Notes: generated from the sequence alone by a model not told the origin. A DNA stretch of 64,000 nt from Peteryoungia aggregata LMG 23059 (GCF_030814435.1 NZ_JAUSUW010000006.1:186001-250000), one strand, 5' to 3'. Counted from the stretch's first letter, positions 38,140 through 48,149 are shown. Made by a program: numbers and translations.

Positions 38140-38949
38140 ATGCAGCAGACGCGCTCCGAAGCACGGGAAGTCGTTCTTTCGGTCAAGGACCTCACCGTCG
38201 GCTTCGGCGAGAAGATCGTTCTGGACAAGCTCAACCTCGACATCTACCGCGGTGAGATCCTCGGTTTCGTCGGGGCCTCTGGTGCGGGCAAGTCCGTTCT
38301 GATGCGCACCGTGTTGCGTCTTCTGCCGCGCCGTTCGGGTTCCATCGAGATCCTTGGCGCAGATTATGACGCCGTCGACGAAGTACAGCGCATCGCACTC
38401 GACACGCGCCTTGGGGTTCTTTTCCAGCACGGCGCCCTATTTTCGGCATTGACCGTGAAGGAGAACATCCAGCTGCCGATGCGCGAATACCTGGACCTGC
38501 CGCAATGGCTGATGGACGAGCTCGCCTATCTGAAGATCGAGCTTGTCGGCCTGAAGCCGGATGCTGCGGACAAGTATCCGTCTGAACTCTCCGGCGGCAT
38601 GATCAAGCGCGCGGCCCTTGCGCGTGCGCTGGCGCTCGATCCCGATCTCGTCTTCCTCGACGAGCCGACGTCGGGGCTCGATCCGATCGGGGCCGCTGAA
38701 TTCGATGAATTGATCGCCCAATTGCGCGATACCCTTGGATTGACGGTCTATATGGTGACCCACGATCTCGACAGCCTGTTCTCCGTCTGCGACCGTATTG
38801 CGGTTCTCGGACAGAAACGTGTGCTGGTCGAGGGGACACTGGACGACATGCTCGCCTTCGACGATCCGTGGGTGCAATCCTATTTCAGGGGCAAGCGTGC
38901 CCGTTCCATTCCCCGGCCGGAGCCTTCCGGCGGACATCCGGTAAAGTGA
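38140..38949 (+). CDS. mlaF: MlaF-type ABC transporter ATPase
   Basis: 269-residue ATP-binding cassette protein of the Mla lipid transporter. Walker A GASGAGKSV, Q-loop FQHGALFSALTV, signature LSGGMIKRAALARAL, Walker B LVFLDEPTSGLDP and the switch His in VTHDLD are all intact. It powers the MlaE permease. The C-terminus ends in a Pro-rich tail that can bind the partner. It lies between mlaE and mlaD with 12- and 3-bp gaps. Confidence 0.95.
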   Translation: MQQTRSEAREVVLSVKDLTVGFGEKIVLDKLNLDIYRGEILGFVGASGAGKSVLMRTVLRLLPRRSGSIEILGADYDAVDEVQRIALDTRLGVLFQHGALFSALTVKENIQLPMREYLDLPQWLMDELAYLKIELVGLKPDAADKYPSELSGGMIKRAALARALALDPDLVFLDEPTSGLDPIGAAEFDELIAQLRDTLGLTVYMVTHDLDSLFSVCDRIAVLGQKRVLVEGTLDDMLAFDDPWVQSYFRGKRARSIPRPEPSGGHPVK

Positions 38950-38952
38950 GCC

Positions 38953-40326
38953 ATGGAAACCAAAGCCAATTACGCCATAGTCGGATTTTTCACGATGCTT
39001 GTCATCGGGGCCGCCTTTGGTTTCGTCTATTGGATGGCCGAATATGGTCGAGGCGGTCCGATGGCGCCGCTCGCCATCCGCATTCCGGGATCGGCCAACG
39101 GGCTTAGCGTCGGTTCGCCGGTGCGCTTCAACGGCATCTCGGTCGGCTCGGTTCGCAACCTCTATATCGACAATGAGGATCCGAATTTCTCTGTTGCCTT
39201 CACCGAGGTGCGCGAGGATGCCCCGGTCACGTCGGGGACGAAGGCGGTGCTTGAGATCCAGGGGTTGACGGGTGCGGCATACATCGAGCTTTCGGGCGGT
39301 GGCCCTGGCTCCGGCGAGGCAATTCTGGCTCGCGCCATTGATACCGGCGAGCCGGCGATCCTGACGGCCGAGCAGTCGAGCGTCACAAATCTGCTTTCCA
39401 CGGCAGACCGCATCCTGCAGCGCGCCGACGGTGCTGTTGCCGAATTGCAGGGCTTTATCGCCGATGCACGAGCGCCGCTGACCAATACGGTGCGCAACGC
39501 GGAGACCTTCTCGAAGTCGCTGGCGGACAATGCCAAGGGCATCGACGAATTCCTCAAGAGTGTCAGCTCCCTGTCGGATTCCGTCTCCGGTCTTTCCGGT
39601 CGTCTCGACTCGACGCTGGGTGCGGCGGAAGACCTCTTCAAGGCGCTGAACTCCGACAAGATCGACCAGATCCTCAGCAATACCGAGCGCGCGACTGCAA
39701 GTTTCGCTCAGGCGTCTGACAAAATTGGGCCCGCAATCGATAGCTTCCGGGAAACTGCCGATACGTTCCAGCGCTTCGGCAACAATGCGGATCAGACCCT
39801 GCAGAAGGTTTCGAAGCTGATCGACGCCGTCGACAGCCAGAAAATCGGTCAGGTGGTGGACAATGTATCGGTCGCATCTTCCGATGCCCGCGAGGCGATT
39901 GCGGGGTTCAAGGATCTGTCGACCAGCATCACAGGCCGTCGCGATGACATCAACAAGGCGATAGACGATTTCACCCAGCTTGCCAATCGTCTGAACACTT
40001 CGTCTCAGCAGGTCGATGGCATCCTCAAGAAGGTCGATGCCTTCCTCGGCTCGGGCGATGCCAATTCGCTCAGCGTTGAGGCGCGCAAGACGCTGGAAGC
40101 CATCCGGATGACGGCTGAAAACCTCAATGCGCAGATCGGGCCGATCGCAGCCAATCTGCAGCGTTTCTCTGCCACCGGGCTTCGTGACATCCAGACGCTG
40201 GTCAACGACACCCGCCAGACTGTGCGCGGACTGAATGATGCCATCACCAATTTCGACCAGGACCCCCAGCGCCTGCTCTTTGGCGGCGATACGGTCAAGG
40301 AATATGACGGGAGGATCCGCCGATGA
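38953..40326 (+). CDS. mlaD: MlaD-family MCE-domain protein
   Basis: 457-residue membrane-anchored periplasmic lipid carrier. A single TM helix (about residues 7-28, IVGFFTMLVIGAAFGFVYWMAEYG) leads to an MCE domain (about 40-120: GLSVGSPVRFNGISVGSVRN, VLEIQGLTGAAYIELSGG). The rest is a long helical coiled coil of about 330 residues (for example LSDSVSGLSGRLDSTLGAAE), much longer than E. coli MlaD, so it may span more of the periplasm. The stop overlaps the next start (ATGA). Confidence 0.93.
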   Translation: METKANYAIVGFFTMLVIGAAFGFVYWMAEYGRGGPMAPLAIRIPGSANGLSVGSPVRFNGISVGSVRNLYIDNEDPNFSVAFTEVREDAPVTSGTKAVLEIQGLTGAAYIELSGGGPGSGEAILARAIDTGEPAILTAEQSSVTNLLSTADRILQRADGAVAELQGFIADARAPLTNTVRNAETFSKSLADNAKGIDEFLKSVSSLSDSVSGLSGRLDSTLGAAEDLFKALNSDKIDQILSNTERATASFAQASDKIGPAIDSFRETADTFQRFGNNADQTLQKVSKLIDAVDSQKIGQVVDNVSVASSDAREAIAGFKDLSTSITGRRDDINKAIDDFTQLANRLNTSSQQVDGILKKVDAFLGSGDANSLSVEARKTLEAIRMTAENLNAQIGPIAANLQRFSATGLRDIQTLVNDTRQTVRGLNDAITNFDQDPQRLLFGGDTVKEYDGRIRR

Positions 40327-40988
40327 CGGGGGCGACCGGAAAGGACGAGGGAATGGATAGGATGCACGCCGGTGGTTCGATCGTGACGAGGCGAATTCGG
40401 CGCCTGCTGACGGCCTCGCTACTCGTTCCTTGCCTTGGGCTCGGTCTCACCGCCTGTGGCTCCAAGGCGGCAAATGACACCTTCGATCTGGCCGTTTCCG
40501 CGAGCCCGGTCACGACCTCTGCCAGTGCACGCAACCGACAGCTGCTCGTGGCAGATCCCTCCGCGCTGAAAGCTCTGGACAGCGAGCAGATCCTTGTCCG
40601 GGTTGCCGGAGCGGAGATCCGATACCTGTCGCAGTCGCAATGGAGTGATCGCCTGACACGCGTCGTGCAGTCGAAGCTCGTCGAGGCCTTTGAGAACAGT
40701 GGGCGCCTGGGTGGCGTCGGCCGACCGGGGCAGGGCCTCGCGATCGATTTCCAGCTGATTACCGATGTCCGCGCCTTCGAGATAGCCACTGAAGGCGGTG
40801 ATCGTGGGGTCGTCGAGATCTCGGCAAAGATTCTCAACGACCGAAATGGCACGGTGAAGGCACAGCAGGTCTTCCGTGCCGAGGTCCCTGCGGGCGGTTC
40901 GGACAATGGGGCTTACGTGGCTGCGCTCGACCGGGCCTTCGCCCGGGTTACCGGCGAGATCGTCGCCTGGACACTGCAATCCATCTGA
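40323..40988 (+). CDS. ABC-type transport auxiliary lipoprotein (PqiC/DUF330-like)
   Basis: 221 residues. A basic N-region and hydrophobic segment end in the lipobox LTAC at Cys 45, so it is a lipoprotein, probably of the outer membrane. The mature part (VRVAGAEIRYLSQSQWSDRL, DFQLITDVRAFEI, FRAEVPAGG) follows the ABC auxiliary/PqiC pattern. It would partner with the MCE system upstream. ATG 40323 overlaps the mlaD stop; an ATG at 40353 or a GTG at 40383 would make a shorter signal peptide, so the start is uncertain. Confidence 0.85.
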   Translation: MTGATGKDEGMDRMHAGGSIVTRRIRRLLTASLLVPCLGLGLTACGSKAANDTFDLAVSASPVTTSASARNRQLLVADPSALKALDSEQILVRVAGAEIRYLSQSQWSDRLTRVVQSKLVEAFENSGRLGGVGRPGQGLAIDFQLITDVRAFEIATEGGDRGVVEISAKILNDRNGTVKAQQVFRAEVPAGGSDNGAYVAALDRAFARVTGEIVAWTLQSI

Positions 40989-41020
40989 GCTTGCGCAGAT
41001 TGAGGCGTTAGCGACAAAAG

Positions 41021-41057
41021 AAAACCCCGGATCCTCTTCGCGATCCGGGGTTTTTCA
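41021..41057. terminator. Strong bidirectional terminator between the mla operon and the giant gene
   Basis: aaaaccccggatc (41021-41033), loop ctcttcgc, gatccggggtttt (41042-41054): 13-bp perfect stem with a T-run on both strands. Confidence 0.9.
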
Positions 41058-41098
41058 TTGTCTGAGCGAGAGCCGTTTGGCTGGCCCCCGTTCTTTCA

Positions 41099-44000
41099 TC
41101 AGCTGAAGCGGCCAGCCGCGTGGGCGAGCATCGTGTAGACCTTGCCCGTGTCCGAGGTCAGATACGACTGAGTGATCGACTTGTCGCGATCGGTGCGGGC
41201 AACGTCTGCGAGCAGCTTCTCGAAGTCGGCGATATAGCGGTCTACGGCGACGCGGAATTCCGGTTCGCGGTCATACTTCCGCTTGATCTCGTCGAAGGTC
41301 TGCTGGCCCTTCAGCGTGTAGAGCCGGCGAGTGAAGATGTCGCGCTCGCCCCGCTGATAGCGCCGCCACAGATCGACAGAGGCGTCGTGGTCGATCGCAC
41401 GGGCAATGTCGACCGAAAGCGAGTTCAGCGATTCGACCATGTGGCGCGGATTGCGGGTGTCGCCCTGACGGGCCGGCTGGCTTTCGGCGACCGGACGCTG
41501 GGCGGCGGGTGCCGGTCGGGTGGGGGCTGCCGTTTCTGCCGGCTCTTCACGCGAGGCGCCACGCAGGAGGTCGCTGATCCAGCCGCCGCCTTCGGCGCGC
41601 GTGGTGGCGGCCGTTGACGGTGTATAGGCATCGGTTGCGCCGAGGCTGCCGCGCAGGCCGAGGTTCTCGGTCGGGCGCGCCGGCGGCTGCGGCTGCGCTG
41701 CAACCGGCTGACGGCGGACAGGCTCCGGCTGGGCTTCCGCCAGTCGGCGTGCCACAGGCTCGGAGATCTCCAGGGTCTGGCTGGTGCGTCCGACGAGCTG
41801 CGAAATGTCCTGCAGGGCCTTGATCTGTTCCGCCACGGCGCGGCGCATCTGGGACGCACTTTCCTTGGCTTCCTCGGGAAGGTCGAAGGCACCGCGCTTC
41901 AGTTCGCTGCGCGTCAGGTCGAGCTCCTTGCGAATGTCGACAGCCGAGCGACGGATCTCGTCGGTGGCGCCGGCAAAGCGGGCCACGGCGTCGTTGACGG
42001 CCCCCTGCATCGCTTCGCGAAGGGCGGCAGCAGCACCTTCCGACTTGCGCCCGGCTTCACCGAGCAGACGGTCGATGTCGTTCAGCGAGACCGCCAGCCC
42101 ACCGCGCAGGCGGTTTGCGAGTTCACCCGAACGCTTCTCGGCTTCCGACAGCGTCTTGTCGATCGAGACCTGCGCTTCCTGTTCAGCAGAAAGCAGGGCA
42201 TTGCGCATGTTGGTTGCAGTGATCTGCGCTTTCTTTTCGGTTTCGCCGAGCACCTGTCCGATGTCGGAGAAGGAGGCCTGGACGCTTTCGCGCATGTTGG
42301 CCGCAGTGGATTGTGCCCGCTTTTCCGTCTCGCCAAGGATCTGGCCGATATCGGTAAAGGATGCCTGTACACTTTGGCGCAGATTGCCGGCCATCTGACC
42401 GGAGCGTTGTTCGGCGCGGTCGAAGGCGGTTTCGACCATCTTGCCGAGCCCCTGCATGGTGGTCTCGATTTCCTCAGACCGCTTGACGAGGCCGATAGAG
42501 AGATCACGCAGCGCCTGCTGGCGTTCTTCGAGCGTGCCCACGAGGTTGGACTGGGCGGCCGACAGAAGTTCGGACGCCTTGCCGAGGACCTGGGTGTGGT
42601 CGCCGAAACGGCTGACGATCGAGGAGACCTGCTGCAGCGTTTCGCCGGAGACAGCCGTCAGGCGGCCCAGCTTGTCGTCGAGCAGGCGATTCGATGTCGA
42701 CAGCATGTCGGTCGCCTGGGTCGCCGTCTCGCTGAAGCGGTTGGCGGTGGCGCCGAGGCGGCTGTCGAGAGAACCGATGCTCTGTACGGCCTGGTCGATC
42801 ATCGAAGAAAGTCCGGCATTGCTGTCGCCGAGGCGTTCGATGAGCTGCGAGGCGCTGGCGACGAGGTTTTGCTCGGCATTGCCGAGCGTCGCGACCGCGC
42901 GATCGGTGCGCTGGCTGATCGCATCGACGAGGGCTGCATTTTCGCTGCGCAGGCGCTCGGCACTCTGTTCGGCTGCCGCCGTGATCTGGTCGGCGGCGGC
43001 GCGACCGGTCTCGGCGTAAGCGGCGACGACCGGTGCGGCCTTCTCGTCGATCAGGCGCGACAGTTCGGCCGACCGGGTTGACAGCATCGAGTTCAGCTCG
43101 CGGGTGCGGTCGTCGAGCACCGAGCGGATCGAATTGCCGCGGGCTTCGAGAGCCTTCTCGACCGCGTCCATGGTGGTCGCGAGTTCCTGCGTATTGCCGG
43201 AGATCGCATCGCGGATCGCGGCGGCGCGCTGTTCCAGCGTCGTGCTGACCTCGCCGAGCGTGCCGGAGAGGTTGGCAACCTGGGCGCTGACCAGCGCTTC
43301 GGCCTGGGTCACCTTGTTGCTGATGATGTCACCGGCCTGCGAGAAGGTCTCGGCAATGGTCGCGGCCTGGCCTGCCAGTCGGTTCTGTGTCTCTGTGATA
43401 CGCCGCGCGAGGTCTTCGGAGCGCTCCTCGACCGTGCGGTTCAGTTCGGCGCTGCGTTCGCCGATCTGTTCGGCAAATTGCGCCGTGGTTTCCGTCAGGC
43501 GATCGACGGAGCGCTGGGCTTCCGTATCGAGGTCGCGGGCAGCGTCGGTGACGGCGCTGCGCAGTGCGGTTGCGAGACCCGCAGCCTTGCCTTCGATCGT
43601 GCGGTTGACGTTTTCCAGGCCGATGTTGAGGGCGCGGTCCATCGTGGCGAGGCGCTCTTCGATGATCGGCGTGCGGCTGTCAAAGGTCTCGGCAACACGA
43701 TTGGTCCCTTCGTCCAGGACCTGGGCGACCCGCATGCTGGCTTCGTCGCCAACCCGCTCGATGGCGGCAACCTTGTCGTCGAGGCGGGCCGCGAACTTCT
43801 CGCCGGCATCGTTGACGCGGGCATCCACACCGTCGAGGCCATTGCGCAGACGGTCTTCCAGCGTGCCGAGGCTCTGCTCGATCCGCGTGCTCGTCTCGTC
43901 GAGACGGCTGGTCATGCCGGAGACGGACTGTTCGACGGTGCCCGAGAAGCCCTGTGCCGAGCGTGTGATGTCGTCGGCAGCGTCACGGATCTGATCCGTC

Positions 44001-46849
44001 AGGGCGCCGGCGGTCCCGCGAAGCCGCTCATCGAGCGCACGGCTTGAGTCGTCGATCGCCTTGCGGAGGCTTTCCTCGTGGTCTTCGAGGCTCATCTCGA
44101 GCATGCCCGTGCTCGCTGCGATCGATGCGCCGATCGAGGTGGCGTGTTCGCCGAGGCTCGAGTCGAGCGAATGGCGCGCGTCGTTCAGGGTCAGGGCGAT
44201 CGCCTGCGTACGGTCGTCGAGGGTGGCCCGGATGCGCTCGTGTGTATCCACCAGTCGTCCGTCGATCGCGGCGACGCCATGATTGATGGTCTCGGCGATC
44301 CTGTCGGTGTTCTCGCCAAGTGTGGCAGCCAGAGAGCCCGTCGCCATCTCCAGGCTGGAGCGCAGGCCTGCACTGGTCTCGGCGATGCGTCCGTCGATCT
44401 CACTGACGCCGGACTTCAGCGTGTCGGCAATGCGGCTTGAAGTGTCCTCAAGCGTGTGGGCGATCGCGCTCGACGCGTTGGTCAGCATTTCGCCAAGGTT
44501 TCGCTCGCTGCCGCCAAGCTTGGCATCCAGTTCGCCGATCCCGGAGGCGAGGGTGTCCGAGATGCGGCCGGCCGTGTGGCCAAGACTGCGTTCGATGTCG
44601 CTGCTCGCATCTTCCAGGGTGGAGGAGAGGTAGGAGGTGTGGCTGGCAAGCGAAAGCTCCAGACGCTCCTGGTTATCGCCATAGGCGTTGCGAATTGCTT
44701 CGGCCTTTTCGGCAAAAGCTGTATCGATACGGCGGTCCGCATCCGCGACCGTCTCGATGATGGCGGATGCGCGCTGGCTCAGTGTCTCGTCGATACGACG
44801 CTGGCTGTCGTTCAGGGTTTCCGCGAGATCCTGGCTGCGCGCTGTCAGGGTAAGGTCGAGTTCAAGGCTCTTGGTGTTGAGCTGATCGATCAGGTGTTCG
44901 CTCTTGTCCTCGACGAGCGCGGCAATCCCGCGTGCCTTGCCATCAAGGGTCTCGGCAAAGCGATCCTGATTGGCTTCGAGGGCGTTGACGATGTGTTCGG
45001 CGCGGCTCGACAAGGTCTGTTCGAAGCGTGTCTGATTGTCGGTGAGGGCACTGTAAATCGAACCGCTGCGCTCTTCCATCACCTGGTCAATGCGGCGCTG
45101 AGCGTTTTCCAGGCTCTCCGTCAATGCTGCCGCGCGGGCCGACATCGCGTCTGCGATTTCCTGTGCGCGGTCGGACATCGTGCTGTCGAGCATGTCCTGG
45201 CTGGTGCTCAGCGTCATCGCGAGTGCCAGGGATTGGTCGGTGAGTGTCGATCCGAGGCGCTCGATACTGGAATTCAGGATGCCGCTGATCGAATCGGTGC
45301 CGCCGTTGACCGTCTCGTTGATGCGCGCGAGGCTTTCCATAAGCTTGCTGTCGAGCGATCCCGAGCGCTGGTCGAAGGCGCTGGCAAATTCGGCGACACG
45401 CTGGTCGAAGGTCGCGTTGATCTGGCCGATCGTCGTCTGGAAGCGGTCTTCGAACAAACCGGAGCGCAGATCGAGGTCAACGATGGCGTCGTCGGCGCTC
45501 GCCTGAAGGCTCTGGCGGAAGCTGCGACCGCGTTCGTCCAGCGAGCTGTTGAGGCGCGACAATACATCGTCGAGTGACGAGGAGATCGAATTTTCGCTGC
45601 CCTTCAGGGTTTCGGCGATGTCGCGTGTCCGCTCGACCAGCGTCTCGTTCAGCTGGCGCGCCCGTTCGTTCAGCGCTGCATTCAGCTTCTCGGTATTGGC
45701 GTCGAGCGTGGAGGCGCGGGTTTCGAATTCACCCAGCAGTTCACGACCGCGCTGGCTGAGCGTCGAAGTCAGCGTCTTCAGCTGGGTGTCGAACTCGCTG
45801 GACAGCGACATGCCGGAGGCAGCCAGCGTCTGCACCATGCCTTCGGTCTTGTGGGCGAGCAGCGATCCGAGTGCCGTCACGGCCGCGTCGGATTTCTCCA
45901 TGATCGTCGCGGCGCGCATGTCGATCATCGAGGCGAAGGCTTCGCCCGACGTCTGCAGGCGTACGGAGATCTCTTCCGTTGCGAGCGACAGTTCTTCCTT
46001 CAGCTGCTCGTGGGCGCCGACGATCGAGGAGCGAATGCGCTCGGCATGATTGACGATCGCGTCGCGCTCGGCGCCGAGTTCGTGCACCAGGCCGCGGACC
46101 CGCAATTCGTTGTCCGTGTAGCTGCGTTCGAGGGCGGTCACTTCGGAATGGACGAGTGTCTCAAGTTCCGTGGCGCGGGCGATGGTACGCTCGATACCTT
46201 CGTTCATCGCCGAGACTTCGCGCCGCACGGCCTGGCCGACGGTCATGATGCGTTCGGAGGCAATGGTTTCCGGCTCGGCCAGTCGCAATGCCACCTCTGC
46301 CATCGAACGGGCGGCGTTGCGCAGGTCATGGGCGCGGGCCATCATGATGGCGAAGGCAAAGAACAGCATGATCGGCAGGAAGGTGCCGACGACGATGGCG
46401 ACGACGCCGGGCATGGCAACAATGTCGGCCACCGTCGGGGCCTGCCATATGACGCTGCCGTAGAGAAGTTGCGTCAGACCCAGCGCACCGAGCACCCACA
46501 GGGCGGAAACGATCGCGGCATTGCGCAGCGCGGCCGTCAGCGAGGCGCCGTCGAGTGATTTCAGGATTGCAGCCGGCGTGCGTCGCGATCCGTCGTTGGC
46601 GGGCGAAAAGGCGGGCGCTTTCGGGGCCGGCTCTGGATTGAGTTCGCCGGCGCGTGCGGAACGACGATCGATCGTCTTCTTCGAGGCGGGACGCGGGATA
46701 CTGTCAGACACAGGTGCCTCCGGAGCGTGCGCTTGGGATCGAGCCTTCTTGGGCGCGGGGGCTTCCTCACCGTCGAAATCAATGCTCAGGGCCGCCTCGA
46801 GAGCCTGGAACGCGTTCTCGTCAATCGAGTCGGTCTTCTTGTTCGCCAT
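41099..46849 (-). CDS. Giant apolipoprotein-like coiled-coil membrane protein, growth-pole-ring (GPR/RgsE) type
   Basis: 1916 residues. A Pro-rich disordered N-tail (to about 105) precedes two TM helices (about 110-130 and 146-170, VVAIVVGTFLPIMLFFAFA). Roughly residues 180-1650 are one long helical region with heptad-like and 20-35-residue repeating units (SSRIADTLKSGVSEIDGR, SLDERGRSFRQSLQASAD), the type matched by apolipoprotein A1/A4/E profiles. A Pro/Gln linker follows, and a conserved-looking C-terminal globular part (WRRYQRGERDIFTRRLYTLK). Size, topology and repeats fit Agrobacterium GPR and Sinorhizobium RgsE, which organise the growth pole. The start has GAGG 11 bases ahead. Other names used include kinesin-like protein; there is no motor domain. 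Confidence 0.82.
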   Translation of the reverse strand: MANKKTDSIDENAFQALEAALSIDFDGEEAPAPKKARSQAHAPEAPVSDSIPRPASKKTIDRRSARAGELNPEPAPKAPAFSPANDGSRRTPAAILKSLDGASLTAALRNAAIVSALWVLGALGLTQLLYGSVIWQAPTVADIVAMPGVVAIVVGTFLPIMLFFAFAIMMARAHDLRNAARSMAEVALRLAEPETIASERIMTVGQAVRREVSAMNEGIERTIARATELETLVHSEVTALERSYTDNELRVRGLVHELGAERDAIVNHAERIRSSIVGAHEQLKEELSLATEEISVRLQTSGEAFASMIDMRAATIMEKSDAAVTALGSLLAHKTEGMVQTLAASGMSLSSEFDTQLKTLTSTLSQRGRELLGEFETRASTLDANTEKLNAALNERARQLNETLVERTRDIAETLKGSENSISSSLDDVLSRLNSSLDERGRSFRQSLQASADDAIVDLDLRSGLFEDRFQTTIGQINATFDQRVAEFASAFDQRSGSLDSKLMESLARINETVNGGTDSISGILNSSIERLGSTLTDQSLALAMTLSTSQDMLDSTMSDRAQEIADAMSARAAALTESLENAQRRIDQVMEERSGSIYSALTDNQTRFEQTLSSRAEHIVNALEANQDRFAETLDGKARGIAALVEDKSEHLIDQLNTKSLELDLTLTARSQDLAETLNDSQRRIDETLSQRASAIIETVADADRRIDTAFAEKAEAIRNAYGDNQERLELSLASHTSYLSSTLEDASSDIERSLGHTAGRISDTLASGIGELDAKLGGSERNLGEMLTNASSAIAHTLEDTSSRIADTLKSGVSEIDGRIAETSAGLRSSLEMATGSLAATLGENTDRIAETINHGVAAIDGRLVDTHERIRATLDDRTQAIALTLNDARHSLDSSLGEHATSIGASIAASTGMLEMSLEDHEESLRKAIDDSSRALDERLRGTAGALTDQIRDAADDITRSAQGFSGTVEQSVSGMTSRLDETSTRIEQSLGTLEDRLRNGLDGVDARVNDAGEKFAARLDDKVAAIERVGDEASMRVAQVLDEGTNRVAETFDSRTPIIEERLATMDRALNIGLENVNRTIEGKAAGLATALRSAVTDAARDLDTEAQRSVDRLTETTAQFAEQIGERSAELNRTVEERSEDLARRITETQNRLAGQAATIAETFSQAGDIISNKVTQAEALVSAQVANLSGTLGEVSTTLEQRAAAIRDAISGNTQELATTMDAVEKALEARGNSIRSVLDDRTRELNSMLSTRSAELSRLIDEKAAPVVAAYAETGRAAADQITAAAEQSAERLRSENAALVDAISQRTDRAVATLGNAEQNLVASASQLIERLGDSNAGLSSMIDQAVQSIGSLDSRLGATANRFSETATQATDMLSTSNRLLDDKLGRLTAVSGETLQQVSSIVSRFGDHTQVLGKASELLSAAQSNLVGTLEERQQALRDLSIGLVKRSEEIETTMQGLGKMVETAFDRAEQRSGQMAGNLRQSVQASFTDIGQILGETEKRAQSTAANMRESVQASFSDIGQVLGETEKKAQITATNMRNALLSAEQEAQVSIDKTLSEAEKRSGELANRLRGGLAVSLNDIDRLLGEAGRKSEGAAAALREAMQGAVNDAVARFAGATDEIRRSAVDIRKELDLTRSELKRGAFDLPEEAKESASQMRRAVAEQIKALQDISQLVGRTSQTLEISEPVARRLAEAQPEPVRRQPVAAQPQPPARPTENLGLRGSLGATDAYTPSTAATTRAEGGGWISDLLRGASREEPAETAAPTRPAPAAQRPVAESQPARQGDTRNPRHMVESLNSLSVDIARAIDHDASVDLWRRYQRGERDIFTRRLYTLKGQQTFDEIKRKYDREPEFRVAVDRYIADFEKLLADVARTDRDKSITQSYLTSDTGKVYTMLAHAAGRFS
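42197..42370 (-). repeat. Two 87-bp tandem units inside the giant gene
   Basis: The 29-residue units VQASFTDIGQILGETEKR (42284-42370) and VQASFSDIGQVLGETEKK (42197-42283) are adjacent and about three-quarters identical in protein but much diverged in bases, so the duplication is old. Confidence 0.8.
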
Positions 46850-47323
46850 AGGGTTACGCCTCGTTACAGCTTACTCTCGGCAGGTCGGACATCCGCTGCG
46901 ATGCCGCTCATCGCCTGGCTCCATCCGGATCCCGCCGTTCACTTGAAGCTCCGCCTGCCGCCACGCCAGACGAAACCCCTTCTTGTCGCAGATCGTCTGC
47001 TGCCCGGTCGGCATTCCTGCCGGAAGTAGTAGCACCGACGGGCCGCCGGACAAAGTTCACGCAAACTTGCCCAATCAACCGTATCGTACTGACACATTTG
47101 GTCATCCGATACAATTAATGCACTCCCGGCGCCTACGCGTGTCCGGGTCTTGTTAACAGTATTTCAATCAAGGTTTCGGTCGAAAAGCCAGTCCATGCCG
47201 GGGTTTAATCCGCGTTAACCATAGAGCGAGCTTTTTCGCGGGGTCCACTGCGTTTTTAACGGCATCGGCACCATCGAACCGCAATCTGCATGCACCAAGA
47301 ACAAGAAGACAAGGATCACGGGC
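46850..47323. other. Divergent intergenic region of the giant gene and the Hpt-like gene
   Basis: 474 bases with no convincing gene. From about 47090 it is AT-richer and includes TTTAATCCGCGTTAACC (47204-47220), two TTAA halves six bases apart. It probably holds the promoters of both neighbours. I see no RNA motif. Confidence 0.5.
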
Positions 47324-47698
47324 ATGGCAGCCGCAGTCAATATTGCTTTCGAGACACCCGATAACCTCAACGGTCTGACGCCGTCGCAGCAGCGTCCGAT
47401 TGATCTCGTACATCTTGCCACCCAGACCAAAGGGGACAAGGCAGTCGAATTGGAAATCCTCCAGATGTTTGCCCGTCAGGCCAGAGGATGTCTCGTCGCG
47501 CTGACCGATCATCGCAGCAAGCTTGAAGTCAAGTCCGCCGCGAATCGTCTCCGGGGCGCCGCAATGGCCGTTGGTGCGCTTCGCGTCGCAGGTGCCGCCG
47601 ATCTCGTTGAAACGAATGGCCCCAGCGCGGATGCGCTCGCTTCCGTTGCTGCTGCTGTTCTCGAAGCCGAGCACTTCATCCTGAAGCTTGCCCGCTAA
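47324..47698 (+). CDS. Hpt-domain-like protein lacking the phosphoacceptor histidine
   Basis: 124 residues. The region from about 25 to 110 has the helical Hpt pattern (LVHLATQTKGDKAVELEILQ, then SAANRLRGAAMAVGALRVAG, then ADLVE). In histidine phosphotransfer proteins this central motif is A-H-x-L-K-G; here the His position is Asn 74 (codon AAT 47543-47545) and Lys is Arg, so it should not carry phosphate. It could be a pseudo-Hpt that binds a partner, or a recently decayed gene. ATG 47324 has AAGGA ahead. It stands next to the GPR-like gene, divergently. Confidence 0.8.
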   Translation: MAAAVNIAFETPDNLNGLTPSQQRPIDLVHLATQTKGDKAVELEILQMFARQARGCLVALTDHRSKLEVKSAANRLRGAAMAVGALRVAGAADLVETNGPSADALASVAAAVLEAEHFILKLAR

Positions 47699-48130
<432 letters not shown>

Positions 48131-48149
48131 GGCCGACTGCCAGCGCTAC

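Noticed and set aside
47205..47219. CtrA site near the Hpt-like gene
   Set aside because: TTAA-N6-TTAAC has a 6-base spacer; the CtrA box needs TTAA-N7-TTAA. One base off in spacing is not enough for a call.
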